64,000 bases of DNA. It comes from Luteibacter flocculans. GTDB lineage: Bacteria; Pseudomonadota; Gammaproteobacteria; Xanthomonadales; Rhodanobacteraceae. The notes beneath the pieces are model-generated. The model did no database searches. It was not told the DNA's origin and was given only the letters and a program-made list of their open reading frames with translations. The stretch is taken from positions 3,330,001-3,394,000 of the forward strand of contig NZ_CP063231.1 of the NCBI RefSeq assembly GCF_023612255.1. The letters are read 5' to 3'. A program made the position numbers and the translations under genes. Below, in pieces: positions 48,902 to 57,893 of the stretch (within the stretch, counting starts at the first letter, position 1; the number at the start of each line of letters is the position of its first letter).

Positions 48902-49172
48902 ATCGCCAGCAGGCTGGCTCCCACCACCTTGCCAGCCCTCCATGCAATCGCCAGCAGGCCGGCTCCCACCGCCTTGCCGGCCCACATGAAATCGCCAGCA
49001 GGCCGGCTCCCACCACCTTGCCAGCCCTCCATGCAATCGCCAGCAGGCCGGCTCCCACCGCCTTGCCGGCCCACATGAAATCGCCAGCGAACTGGCTCCC
49101 ACTACCTTGCCGGGCGGCCATGAAGTCGCCAGCAAGCTGACCCCGCCGGTGGGAGCCAGCCTGCTGGCGATC
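48902..49172. repeat. Tandem array of REP-like units
   Basis: Six copies of TCGCCAGC begin at 48903, 48948, 48992, 49037, 49081 and 49126, a period of 44-45 bases with two alternating versions (ACCTTGCCAGCCCTCCATGC and GCCTTGCCGGCCCACATGAA) giving an 89-base super-repeat. A final inverted copy GGTGGGAGCCAGCCTGCTGG ends at about 49172. The array fills the whole gap between the convergent MarR and transporter genes and holds no gene. Confidence 0.9.
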
Positions 49173-49176
49173 GGGC

Positions 49177-50682
49177 TTACTTCACGCCGTGCATCAACCG
49201 GTTGATCAGCGGGGCTATCAGGAACAGCACGATACCCGCGCCCACGAGCAGTTCGAAGCTGAAGGTGAACCCGGACAGCGCCGAGCCGACCGTCATGCCC
49301 GTCTCGCCGCTGATGTGGCCCGCAAGCAGGCCGGACAGGTTGTTGCCGATCGCGGTGGAAAGGAACCAGCCGCCCATCGCCAGACCCACGACGCGAACCG
49401 GCGCGAGCTTGGTCACCATCGACAACCCGATCGGCGACAGGCACAGCTCACCGATGGTCTGCAGCACATAGCAAGCCGCAAGCGGCCAGAACGGAATGAG
49501 GCCGTTACCGCCGACGAGGCTCTTCAGCGCATACATCAGCACCAGGAAGCCCAGCGCGTTGAAGATGAGGCCCAGGCCGAACTTGCGCGGAATCGACGGC
49601 TCCTTGCGGAAGCGTGCGGACCAGCCCCAGGCAAGTGCGACGATCGGCGCAAACACGAGGATCGCCGCGGAATTCACCGACTGGAACCAGCCGGTCGGGA
49701 ATTCCCAGCCGAACATCTGCCGATCGACGATGTTCTGCGCAAGGAAGTTGAACGAGCTGCCGGCCTGCTCGAAGAACATCCAGAACAGCACGTTGAAGGT
49801 AAACAGCAGAAGCATCGCAATCACGCGGTGGATCTGAATGCGATCGTGGCGCACCGCCTCGATCACCAGCATCGCCGCCACGCCGATGAACAGCACGCCG
49901 AGCAGCCATGCGATGAAGATCGCGCCCGCCTTCGCCATGAGCAGGTAGACGAGCGGAATGGCGACGATAACCCCGCCGATGACCGCGAGCAGGTTCTTAC
50001 CTTCGTGACGCTCCGGCGGCGGTACGCCCACGCCCTTCAATTGACGCTTGCCCAGCAGGAACCAGATGAAGCAGATCACCATGCCGACGCCGGTGGCCGC
50101 GAACACCACCTTGTAGTTCTGCTGCAGCGGCGTGTCGGTGATGACGGAGGCCAGCCAACCGGTGAACAGCGGCGCAAGGAACCCGCCGAGGTTGATGCCC
50201 ATGTAGAAGATGGTAAAGCCGCGATCGCGTCGATCGTCCCCGACCGGATAGATCTGCCCCACCAGCGACGAGATGTTCGGCTTGAACAGTCCGTTGCCCA
50301 CGATCACCGTGGCGAGACCGGCCAGGAACACCTGCTGATTCGGCACCATCACCATGAACAGGCCTGCGCCCATCACGGCAGCGCCCAACAGAATCGAGCG
50401 CTGGTAGCCGAGGATGCGGTCGGCCACCCATCCACCGAAGATCGCGGAGGCATAGACCAGCGCCAGGTATGCACCGTAGGTGCGGCTGGCATAGCCCTGG
50501 CCGGAGGCATCGCCGTTGAAGAACTCGGCGACGATGTACAGGGTGAGCGCCCAGCGCATGCCGTAGAAGGCGAAGCGCTCCCAGAACTCGGTCATGAACA
50601 GCATCCATAAAGGACGCGGGTGACCCATGGTCTGCGGGTAGTCGGGCACGGCCCGGGCAGTGGCGGGGGCGGTCGGTGTCAT
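49177..50682 (-). CDS. Proton-dependent oligopeptide transporter (POT family)
   Basis: 501 residues from the ATG at 50682 (AAGGGAA upstream). The POT signature ExxERxxFYG appears as EFWERFAFYGMRWALTLY, with GGWVADRILGYQRSILLGA and FYMGINLGGFLAPLFTGWL in the next helices, and about 14 membrane helices overall. These carriers import di- and tripeptides with protons across the inner membrane. It is bordered on both sides by REP-like repeats and stands alone. Confidence 0.93.
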   Translation of the reverse strand: MTPTAPATARAVPDYPQTMGHPRPLWMLFMTEFWERFAFYGMRWALTLYIVAEFFNGDASGQGYASRTYGAYLALVYASAIFGGWVADRILGYQRSILLGAAVMGAGLFMVMVPNQQVFLAGLATVIVGNGLFKPNISSLVGQIYPVGDDRRDRGFTIFYMGINLGGFLAPLFTGWLASVITDTPLQQNYKVVFAATGVGMVICFIWFLLGKRQLKGVGVPPPERHEGKNLLAVIGGVIVAIPLVYLLMAKAGAIFIAWLLGVLFIGVAAMLVIEAVRHDRIQIHRVIAMLLLFTFNVLFWMFFEQAGSSFNFLAQNIVDRQMFGWEFPTGWFQSVNSAAILVFAPIVALAWGWSARFRKEPSIPRKFGLGLIFNALGFLVLMYALKSLVGGNGLIPFWPLAACYVLQTIGELCLSPIGLSMVTKLAPVRVVGLAMGGWFLSTAIGNNLSGLLAGHISGETGMTVGSALSGFTFSFELLVGAGIVLFLIAPLINRLMHGVK

Positions 50683-50784
50683 GGCTTCCCTTGAAGACGG
50701 TTCGTGCAAGGTGTTTAGCCGGACCGGCCGAAGGCGTCAAATCTTGCGCATCCGTGGGAGCCCCGATGGCGGATGTGAATCTGA

Positions 50785-50900
50785 AGGTGGGAGCTTGCCG
50801 GTGGGAGCTTGCCGGTGGGAGCCAGCCTGCTGGCGATGGGCGCTTGCCTCGTGGCTACACCGCTTCGTTGGCTTATCGCCACCAGGGTGGCTCCCACCTG
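50785..50900. repeat. REP/BIME-like repeat, copy 2
   Basis: About 115 bases holding three copies of GGTGGGAGC in a row, then CAGCCTGCTGGCGATGGGCG, TGGCTACACCGCTTCGTTGG and the inverted end GGTGGCTCCCACCT. Read in reverse it matches the composite at 27743-27863 almost base for base. It lies between the divergent side of the POT gene and the 3' end of kynA. Confidence 0.85.
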
Positions 50901-50907
50901 TCTTTAT

Positions 50908-51756
50908 CTACGAGCCGAGGATCGTCCTTACTTCGATCAATTCGGGGAAGAAACTCTGCTCCAAGGCTTTGCGCAGAAAGGCCACGCCGGACGAGCCGCC
51001 CGTGCCGGGGCGGAAGCCGATGATGCGTTCCACGGTCTTCATGTGGCGGAACCGCCAGAGCTGGAACGCCTCCTCGATGTCCACCAGTTGCTCGCTGAGG
51101 TGATATTCCGGCCAATGCTGGGCGGTGTCCTCGTAGATGCGCTTGAACACGGGCAGCAGCGCAGGCTGGCTGCGCCAGGGCTGGGTGAAGTCACGCTGCA
51201 GAAGCTCTGGCGGTACCGGATGGCCGCGCCGGGCGAGATAGCGCAGAAACTCGTCGTACAACCCGGGTGCCTCGAAGACCTGGCGCAGGCGCTCATGCGC
51301 GACCGGGTCGTGCTCGAAGACGCGCAGCATGTCCGCGTGCTTGTTGCCGAGCAGAAACTCCACCATGCGGTATTGCAGGGACTGGAAGCCCGACGAAGGG
51401 CCCAGCACCTCGCGGAACTGAAGGTATTCGGCTGGCGTGAGCGTTTCCAGCACGCCCCACTGTTCGTAAAGCTGTCGCTGCACTTGCTTGACCCGGGCAA
51501 GGATCTTCAAGGTGCCGTCCACATCGTCCGCGCGCAGGTGGGCCAACGCTGCGCCGAGCTCGTGGATCATCAGCTTCAACCACAGTTCCGAGGTCTGGTG
51601 CTGGATGATGAACAGCATCTCGTCGTGGTGTGCCGGCTCGCTGCGCGGATGCTGGGCCGAGAGCACCTGGTCGAGTTGCAGGTAAGCCCCATACGTGAGG
51701 CGCCCGTCGAGATCGGTTTGAATGCCGGGTTCGAGGTCGCGTTGCGGATTGGCCAT
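50908..51756 (-). CDS. kynA: Tryptophan 2,3-dioxygenase
   Basis: 282 residues. The haem enzyme signature [20 protein letters not shown] lies near residue 43, and [17 protein letters not shown] and the late [20 protein letters not shown] supply the haem-ligand His and substrate loop. It opens the indole ring of tryptophan to N-formylkynurenine. No kynurenine formamidase or kynureninase is in the window, so the rest of the pathway must be elsewhere. It is transcribed alone, away from the E1alpha gene. Confidence 0.95.
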   Translation of the reverse strand: MANPQRDLEPGIQTDLDGRLTYGAYLQLDQVLSAQHPRSEPAHHDEMLFIIQHQTSELWLKLMIHELGAALAHLRADDVDGTLKILARVKQVQRQLYEQWGVLETLTPAEYLQFREVLGPSSGFQSLQYRMVEFLLGNKHADMLRVFEHDPVAHERLRQVFEAPGLYDEFLRYLARRGHPVPPELLQRDFTQPWRSQPALLPVFKRIYEDTAQHWPEYHLSEQLVDIEEAFQLWRFRHMKTVERIIGFRPGTGGSSGVAFLRKALEQSFFPELIEVRTILGS

Positions 51757-51985
51757 GGGACGCTTTCACATTGAGGGGTTGACAAGGCCTGGAAGCCGCG
51801 CCGCAAAGCCATTGCCGAAGCCATGACACGGATAGTCATGCTGCGCCGTACCTTGCCGGGTGATAATACCCCTGATATCTAGTCCGGCTCGCAAGAACTC
51901 AAAAGCCGTGTCGTGCCCCGCTGGATGGGCCTGGCCGCTTCCCCACTCGTGCGTGTCGTTTCTAACCTTCCCCTGGGAGCGAGTC

Positions 51986-53062
51986 GTGTCCATCGCCGCC
52001 AAGTTCGAAATCGAATACCTGCAATACCTTGACCAGGACGGCAAGGAAACCGGTAAGGAACTCCCGGAATTCGCCAAAGACCTCGACCACATGGTCGAGC
52101 TCTACAAGCTCATGGTGTCCACTCGCGTGTTCGACGCGAAGTCGATCGCGCTCCAGCGCACCGGCAAGCTGGGCACCTATGCGTCGTGCCTGGGTCACGA
52201 AGCCGCGCACGTCGGCATCGGCAGCGCGATGCGCCGTGAAGACTCGCTCGCGGTGTCGTACCGCGAATACGGCGCGCAGCTCTACCGCGGGGTGAAGCCG
52301 CGTGAGGTCTACACCTATTGGGGTGGCGACGAGCGCGGCAATGACTTCGCCGACGCACCCGCGCACGACTTCGCCTGGTGCGTGCCCATCGGTACGCAGT
52401 GCCTGCACGCCGCGGGTTCCGCGCTGGCCTTCAAGATTCGCAAGGAGCCACGCGTCGCCGTCTGCACGATCGGTGACGGTGGTTCGTCCAAGGGCGACTT
52501 CTACGGCGCGATCAACGTCGCGGGCGCGCAGCAGTTGCCGCTGGTCGCGGTCATCGTCAACAACCAGTGGGCGATCTCGGTGCCGCGTCGCATCCAGAGC
52601 GGTTCCGGCACGCTGGCCCAGAAGGGTATCGCGGCCGGCCTGCACTGCATCCAGGTGGACGGCAACGACATCATCGCCGTGCGCAAGGCGATGGAAGACG
52701 CGCTCGAGCGCGCGCGCTCCGGCAACGGCGGCAGCGTGATCGAAGCGGTGACCTACCGCCTCGGCGACCACACCACCGCCGACGATGCACGCCGTTATCG
52801 CGGCGAGCAGGAAGTGAAGGACGCCTGGCAGCGCGATCCCGTGCCGCGCCTGCGCAAGTGGCTCGAAGCGAAGGGCAAGTGGGACGACGCGAAGGAAGAA
52901 GCCTGGAAGGCGGAATGCGACGACTGGATGGACAACGAGGTCAACGCGTACCTCGAATCGAAGGTGCAGCCGGCAACGGCCATGTTCGACTACCTGTACG
53001 CCGAACTCCCGGCCGACCTCGAAAAGCAGCGTGAACTCGCCGCTTCCCTCGATCGCAAGTAA
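51986..53062 (+). CDS. pdhA: 2-oxo acid dehydrogenase E1 component, alpha subunit (pyruvate dehydrogenase-type)
   Basis: 358 residues from a GTG at 51986 with GGGAG upstream. The thiamine-diphosphate motif begins GDGGSSKGDFYGAINVAG and ends VNNQWAIS. The heterotetrameric type is clear from the separate beta subunit next door. The N-terminal LYKLMVSTRVFDAKSIALQR and GHEAAHVGIGSAM fit both pyruvate and branched-chain 2-oxo acid dehydrogenases. Pyruvate is preferred here because of the beta subunit, but the substrate is not proven. It opens the alpha-beta-E2 operon, with gaps of 12 and 13 bases. Confidence 0.92.
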   Translation: MSIAAKFEIEYLQYLDQDGKETGKELPEFAKDLDHMVELYKLMVSTRVFDAKSIALQRTGKLGTYASCLGHEAAHVGIGSAMRREDSLAVSYREYGAQLYRGVKPREVYTYWGGDERGNDFADAPAHDFAWCVPIGTQCLHAAGSALAFKIRKEPRVAVCTIGDGGSSKGDFYGAINVAGAQQLPLVAVIVNNQWAISVPRRIQSGSGTLAQKGIAAGLHCIQVDGNDIIAVRKAMEDALERARSGNGGSVIEAVTYRLGDHTTADDARRYRGEQEVKDAWQRDPVPRLRKWLEAKGKWDDAKEEAWKAECDDWMDNEVNAYLESKVQPATAMFDYLYAELPADLEKQRELAASLDRK

Positions 53063-53074
53063 GGACTTCTTCCC

Positions 53075-54055
53075 ATGGCACAAATCACTCTCATCGAAGC
53101 GGTGACCCAGGCGCTCGCGTACGAAATGCGCAACGACGATCGCGTCGTCGTGCTGGGCGAAGACGTTGGCGTCAACGGCGGTGTCTTCCGCGCCACCCAG
53201 GGTCTGCAGGAACAGTTCGGCGAAGAGCGCGTCATCGACACGCCGCTGGACGAAACCACCATCGCCGGCATCACCGTCGGCCTCGCCGCGCAGGGCATGC
53301 GCCCCGTAGCCGAGGCGCAGTTCGAAGGCTTCATCTACGCGATGATGGAACACATCGCCTGCCATGCTGCGCGCATGCGCAATCGTACGCGCGGTCGCAT
53401 GACCGTGCCGGCCGTGTGGCGCGCCCCCTGGGGCGGCGGCATTCGCGCACCGGAGCATCACTCCGAGGCCAACGAACACCTGTTCACCAACATCCCCGGC
53501 CTGCGCGTCGTGATGCCGTCGTCGCCTGCGCGTGCCTACGGCCTGCTGCTCGCCGCCATCCGCGATCCGGACCCGGTGATCTTCTTCGAGCCGAAGCGCA
53601 TCTACCGCCAGTACAAGGAAGAAGTGCCCGACGACGGCGAGGCGCTGCCGCTCGACGTGTGCTTCGTGCTGCGCGACGGCACCGACGTGACCCTGGTGAC
53701 CTGGGGCGCGCAGGTGAAGGAATGCCTCGAAGCCGCCGACGAACTCGCGGCGAAGGGCATCAGCGCCGAGGTGATCGACGTAGCGACGCTCACGCCGCTC
53801 GACTTCGACACCATCGCGGAATCGGTGACCAAGACCGGTCGCTGCGTCATCGTGCACGAGGCGCCGAAGACGGCCGGCTTCGGTGCGGAGATCGCCGCTC
53901 GCCTGTCCGAGGAATGCCTTTACAGCCTGCTCGCGCCGGTGGAACGCGTGACCGGCTTCGATACGCACATTCCGCTGTTCCGCCTGGAAATGAAGTATCT
54001 GCCCAGCGTCGAACGCATCGTCGAAGCCGCCGAACGCACGCTCGCCGCCTCCTGA
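53075..54055 (+). CDS. pdhB: 2-oxo acid dehydrogenase E1 component, beta subunit
   Basis: 326 residues. Transketolase-like pyrimidine domain: VVVLGEDVGVNGGVFRATQG, AEAQFEGFIYAMMEHIACHA, then RAPWGGGIRAPEHHSEANE and the C-terminal domain VTLVTWGAQVKECLEAADEL. The GEDVGVNGGVFRAT version resembles Gram-positive-type PdhB more than branched-chain enzymes. It forms the alpha2beta2 E1 with the preceding product. Confidence 0.93.
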   Translation: MAQITLIEAVTQALAYEMRNDDRVVVLGEDVGVNGGVFRATQGLQEQFGEERVIDTPLDETTIAGITVGLAAQGMRPVAEAQFEGFIYAMMEHIACHAARMRNRTRGRMTVPAVWRAPWGGGIRAPEHHSEANEHLFTNIPGLRVVMPSSPARAYGLLLAAIRDPDPVIFFEPKRIYRQYKEEVPDDGEALPLDVCFVLRDGTDVTLVTWGAQVKECLEAADELAAKGISAEVIDVATLTPLDFDTIAESVTKTGRCVIVHEAPKTAGFGAEIAARLSEECLYSLLAPVERVTGFDTHIPLFRLEMKYLPSVERIVEAAERTLAAS

Positions 54056-54068
54056 GGAATCGATAGAC

Positions 54069-55451
54069 ATGGCCGACATCAAGACCTTTTTCCTGCCGGA
54101 CCTCGGCGAGGGCCTTCCCGACGCGACCGTCGTCGAGTGGCACGTCAAGGAAGGCGACACCATCAAGCTCGACGCCCCGCTGGTGTCGATGGAAACCGCG
54201 AAGGCCGTCGTCGACGTGCCGTCGCCGTACTCGGGCACCGTGAAGAAGTTGCACGGCGCGGCCGGCGACATCATCGAGACCGGCTCCCCCCTCGCCGACT
54301 TCGAAATCGACCCGAACGCGCGCCAGCGTGCGGAGGCGGAATCGACCGGTCACCACCACGGCCCGAAGAAGGGCGTGGGTAGCCAGGCGCCGGACGACGC
54401 CTCCAAGGTCATCGCCTCGGACGATGGCGGCGAGATCGATTCCGGTAACGGCGGCGATCGCGAAGACGAAGGTACCGTCGTCGGCGCCATGGTCAGCGGC
54501 AACGCCGTGCACACCGAGCAGGTCAGCAGCGCGGGTGGCGTCAAGGCTGTGCCGGCCGTCCGCGCCGCCGCCAAGAAGCTCAAGGTCGATCTCACCCGCG
54601 TGCAGCCGACCGGCGCGGGCGGCGTGATCACCATGGCCGACGTGAAGAACGCCGCCGCCAACGGCAGTGCCGCACTGGGCAGCGCGCCCGCGCGTCCCGC
54701 CGCTGCGCAGCACCTCGCCCCCACCCTGCCCGAACCGGGTCCGGCGCCGCAGCGCACGGCCGTGTCGCAGGCGGGCAAGGCCGTGCGTACCGCGCCTCCG
54801 GGCAAGGACGCCATGGGCCAGCCCGAGCAGTTGAAGGGCGTACGTCGCAACATGGCGCGCGTCATGGCCGAGGCACATGCCAACGTCGTCCCGACCACCA
54901 TCGTCGACGATGCAGACCTCCATGCCTGGATCGGCAAGCAGGACATCACCGCCCGCCTCGTGCGCGCGATCGTGGTCGCCTGCAAGACCGTGCCGGCACT
55001 GAACGCCTGGTTCGACGGAAAGAACCTCAGCCGCACGCTGCATCCGCACGTGGATATCGGCATCGCGGTGGATACCGAGGACGGCCTGTTCGTGCCGGCC
55101 CTGCGCAATGCCGATGTGCTCGACGGCGCCGGCATCCGCGCCGCGATCAAGCGTCTGCGCACGTCGGTGGAAGACCGCAGCATCCCGGCGTCGGAACTCG
55201 CTGGCTATACGATCAGCCTGTCCAACTTCGGCATGTTCGCCGGCCGTTACGCCACCCCGGTGGTCGTGCCGCCGACCGTCGCGATCATCGGCGCGGGCAA
55301 GCTCAGCCACGACGTGGTGGCGGTCATGGGTGGCATCGAGGTGCACCGCCGCATGCCGCTGTCGCTCACCTTCGACCACCGCGCCGCCACGGGCGGGGAA
55401 GCCGCGCGCTTCCTGAAGGCGATGATCGACGATCTAGGCCTGCCGAACTAA
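54069..55451 (+). CDS. pdhC: Dihydrolipoamide acyltransferase (E2) with one lipoyl domain
   Basis: 460 residues. One N-terminal lipoyl domain (about 5-78) has the lipoyl lysine in METAKAVVDVPSPYSGTV. A flexible acidic, Gly/His-rich linker follows, then a peripheral-subunit binding domain (VPAVRAAAKKLKVDLTRVQP and ITMADVKNA, about 160-195), an Ala/Pro linker, and the catalytic domain (about 250-460) ending with the active-site motif LTFDHRAATGGEAARFLKAM. No E3 gene follows, so the lipoamide dehydrogenase is shared with another complex. An inverted REP hairpin lies 15 bases after the stop. Confidence 0.93.
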   Translation: MADIKTFFLPDLGEGLPDATVVEWHVKEGDTIKLDAPLVSMETAKAVVDVPSPYSGTVKKLHGAAGDIIETGSPLADFEIDPNARQRAEAESTGHHHGPKKGVGSQAPDDASKVIASDDGGEIDSGNGGDREDEGTVVGAMVSGNAVHTEQVSSAGGVKAVPAVRAAAKKLKVDLTRVQPTGAGGVITMADVKNAAANGSAALGSAPARPAAAQHLAPTLPEPGPAPQRTAVSQAGKAVRTAPPGKDAMGQPEQLKGVRRNMARVMAEAHANVVPTTIVDDADLHAWIGKQDITARLVRAIVVACKTVPALNAWFDGKNLSRTLHPHVDIGIAVDTEDGLFVPALRNADVLDGAGIRAAIKRLRTSVEDRSIPASELAGYTISLSNFGMFAGRYATPVVVPPTVAIIGAGKLSHDVVAVMGGIEVHRRMPLSLTFDHRAATGGEAARFLKAMIDDLGLPN

Positions 55452-55465
55452 GTCGTTCGCTGTCG

Positions 55466-55534
55466 GGTGGGAGCCAGCCTGCTGGCGATGGGTGCTTGCC
55501 GCGAGCACCCATCGCCAGCAGGCTGGCTCCCACC
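55466..55534. repeat. Perfect 31-base inverted REP pair (possible terminator)
   Basis: GGTGGGAGCCAGCCTGCTGG plus CGATGGGTGCT (55466-55496) is followed after a seven-base loop by its exact reverse complement (55504-55534). It can form a 31-base-pair hairpin. It lies 15 bases after the E2 stop and 18 before the DUF1456 ATG. Confidence 0.9.
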
Positions 55535-55551
55535 TCGGTATCCTGTGCACC

Positions 55552-56016
55552 ATGCTCAATAACGACACCCTCCGCAGCATCCGCTACATGCTCGATCTTG
55601 GCGACGTCCACGTCGTCGACATCATGAAACTCGCCGGCTTTCCCGCCACGCGCGAGCAGGTCGAGCCTTGGCTTCGCAAGGAAGACGAACCCGGTTTCGC
55701 CGAGATGCCGGACGCCGCCATGGCGCATTTCCTCGACGGCCTCATCATCCATCGCCGTGGCCGCGACGAAAGCCAGCCGCCGCGTCCCGTGGAAACGCGG
55801 GTCAACAACAACGTGGTGCTGAAGAAGTTGCGCGTCGCCTTCGAACTCAAGGAAGACGACATCCTCGCGATCATGACCGAGGCCGGCTTCCGCGTGTCGC
55901 GTGGCGAGATCAACGCCCTCTTCCGCCAGCCCAAGCACACCAACTTCCGCCTCTGTGGCGATCAGTTCCTGCGCAACTTCCTGAAGGGTCTGACGCAGCG
56001 CCTGCGCGGCCGCTGA
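55552..56016 (+). CDS. DUF1456 family protein (YehS-like)
   Basis: 154 residues from the ATG at 55552, consistent with YehS length. It contains two copies of a helical module: LRSIRYMLDLGDVHVVDIMK with the following LAGFPATREQVEPWLRKEDE, and LKKLRVAFELKEDDILAIMT with AGFRVSRGEINALFRQPKHT, the duplicated layout of DUF1456. These are small cytoplasmic proteins with no settled function. The REP hairpin sits just upstream, so the promoter may overlap it or read-through from the dehydrogenase operon may serve. Confidence 0.88.
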   Translation: MLNNDTLRSIRYMLDLGDVHVVDIMKLAGFPATREQVEPWLRKEDEPGFAEMPDAAMAHFLDGLIIHRRGRDESQPPRPVETRVNNNVVLKKLRVAFELKEDDILAIMTEAGFRVSRGEINALFRQPKHTNFRLCGDQFLRNFLKGLTQRLRGR

Positions 56017-56049
56017 AGCTGTAGCGGCGACACCACGCGGCTCGGTCCG

Positions 56050-56376
56050 TTACAGCGGACGCTTCTTCCAGACGAGCTGGCGGACCACCAGCGCAATGAG
56101 CAGCACCGCGAGGAACGCACCGTAGCCGTATAGCGCCGGCACAACCTGCTGCCAGATGGCGCCGCTCTTCGGCCCGAACTGATCGGCGACTGGCAGCTCC
56201 ACGGCGTCGAAGGCCAGCAGGGCCGACTGGATGGCGGCCACCGTGGCCGCCACGAGCGCCAGCACGTCGAACGCTCGCCGGGTCATGTTCCGCAGCAACG
56301 ACTTGGGATACGCCCAGTACGCCCAGCCCAGCACGACCAGCCAAGGCGCCAGCAGCATGAGGGCCAGGTAACGCAT
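56050..56376 (-). CDS. Small inner-membrane protein, unknown
   Basis: 108 residues from the ATG at 56376, directly before the trpS stop (56378) in a tight arrangement on the same strand. Three hydrophobic helices (about 3-22, 36-58 and 80-101) separated by short loops, with the basic end RQLVWKKRPL. Probably co-transcribed with trpS. No family recognised. Confidence 0.7.
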   Translation of the reverse strand: MRYLALMLLAPWLVVLGWAYWAYPKSLLRNMTRRAFDVLALVAATVAAIQSALLAFDAVELPVADQFGPKSGAIWQQVVPALYGYGAFLAVLLIALVVRQLVWKKRPL

Positions 56377-56377
56377 G

Positions 56378-57793
56378 TCAGGCGCCCTGGCGAGGCGCGG
56401 CGGCCTTCGCGGCGGCTTCTTCCGCCGTGGCGACAGCCAGCGCATCGAGCGCACTGCGCAGGCGCAGTACGCCAGCCGCCCGCGCTACCTCGTCGGGATA
56501 GGACGCGCCATTCGCCGCGACGACGCCGTCCAGCAGCAGCGCCACGTGGTCGCCCTGCGACACGATGGTGGCGTGCGCGCCACCCAGGGTCGATAACGTC
56601 TGACGCAGCACGCCGGCGGCTTTCGGATCGGCAAACGGAACCGAGAGCAGCAACTCTTCACCGTCCGCACCGAAGAGACGGAAACGGAAGCTGCCGTCGG
56701 TGTCGCGGAAGCTCGCGAAGCGCGGTGGCTTGACCTTCGGCACCGGGGCGACCTCGGCCGGCTCGTCCAACGTCTTGGGCGTGTGTCGCGCACTGCGCAA
56801 GCCGACGGCATCGCGCAGCGTTTCCAGCAACGGACCGGCGATCGAGCGCGCCTTGGCCGCGCCGGCCAGCAGTACGTCTTCCATGTCGTCGGGCCGCGCC
56901 ATCAGCGTGTCGTAGCGCTCGCGCATGGGCGCCACTTCAGCTTCGATGCGCTCGAACAACACCTGCTTCGCTTCGCCCCAGCCGATACCCTCGTGCAACG
57001 CATCCGCAAAGGCGGCCGTTTCCGCAGGCGATGCAAACGCCTTGAAGATCGTGAACAGCGCGGAGTCCTCGGTGTCCTTCGGCTCGCCCGGTGCGCGCGA
57101 GTCGGTCACGATCTTCATGATCGCGTCGCGCAAGCCCTTCGGACCGCCTTCGAACAACGGAATGGTGTTGTCGTAGCTCTTGGACATCTTGCGACCGTCG
57201 AGCCCGGGCAACGTGGCCACCTGCTCTTCGATCAACGCCTCCGGCATCACGAAGAACTCGCGACCGTAGGTGTGATTGAACCGCTGGGCGATATCGCGCG
57301 CCATCTCGATGTGCTGGATCTGGTCGCGGCCGACCGGCACCTTGTTGGCGTTGAAGGCGAGGATGTCGGCGGCCATCAGTACGGGATACATGTAGAGGCC
57401 CGCGGTGACGCCTGCGTCCTCGTCTTCCTTGTTCTCGAGGTTGCGATCCACCGCCGCCTTGTACGCGTGGGCGCGGTTGAGCAAGCCCTTGCCCGTGACG
57501 CAGGTCAGCAGCCACATCAGTTCGGGGACTTCCGGGATATCCGACTGCCGGTAGAACGTGGCTTTGCTCGGGTCCAGGCCGGCGGCCAGCCAGGTCGCAG
57601 CGATCTTCAGACGGGAGGCCTCCACGCGATCGGCGTCGTCGCTCTTGATCAGCGCGTGGTAGTCGGCCATGAAATAGAACGCGTCGACGTTCGGATCGCG
57701 GCTCGCCAGGACGGCGGGCCGGATGGCACCGACGTAGTTGCCGAGGTGCGGCGTGCCGGTGGTGGTAATGCCGGTAAGGACGCGGGTATGCAT
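56378..57793 (-). CDS. trpS: Tryptophan--tRNA ligase with C-terminal extension
   Basis: 471 residues from the ATG at 57793. Class I synthetase motifs: [20 protein letters not shown] (HIGH-like) and [18 protein letters not shown] (KMSKS). [15 protein letters not shown] is the tryptophanyl adenylate region. The core ends near residue 350; the remaining 110 or so residues ([20 protein letters not shown], then [20 protein letters not shown] and an Ala-rich end) form an extra domain found in Xanthomonadales TrpS and absent from the standard 330-residue enzyme. Charges tRNA-Trp. A small membrane protein gene follows at once. Confidence 0.95.
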   Translation of the reverse strand: MHTRVLTGITTTGTPHLGNYVGAIRPAVLASRDPNVDAFYFMADYHALIKSDDADRVEASRLKIAATWLAAGLDPSKATFYRQSDIPEVPELMWLLTCVTGKGLLNRAHAYKAAVDRNLENKEDEDAGVTAGLYMYPVLMAADILAFNANKVPVGRDQIQHIEMARDIAQRFNHTYGREFFVMPEALIEEQVATLPGLDGRKMSKSYDNTIPLFEGGPKGLRDAIMKIVTDSRAPGEPKDTEDSALFTIFKAFASPAETAAFADALHEGIGWGEAKQVLFERIEAEVAPMRERYDTLMARPDDMEDVLLAGAAKARSIAGPLLETLRDAVGLRSARHTPKTLDEPAEVAPVPKVKPPRFASFRDTDGSFRFRLFGADGEELLLSVPFADPKAAGVLRQTLSTLGGAHATIVSQGDHVALLLDGVVAANGASYPDEVARAAGVLRLRSALDALAVATAEEAAAKAAAPRQGA

Positions 57794-57893
57794 GGGGGAC
57801 CTGAAGCCTGGGCGGACGAAATCCGTCCGAGTGTAGCCCGCACGGCCGCCGGTCGGCGACCCGGCCATGCGGCAGGTTGCCGCGCGCCGGGCG

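Noticed and set aside
48902-49172. CRISPR-like repeat array
   Set aside because: Intervening sequences are themselves repeated in two versions, there are no unique spacers and no cas genes; it is a tandem REP array.
51962-54274. 770-codon open frame on the minus strand across the dehydrogenase genes
   Set aside because: Antisense shadow of the E1alpha, E1beta and E2 genes; His/Arg/Val-rich composition and no domain signature.
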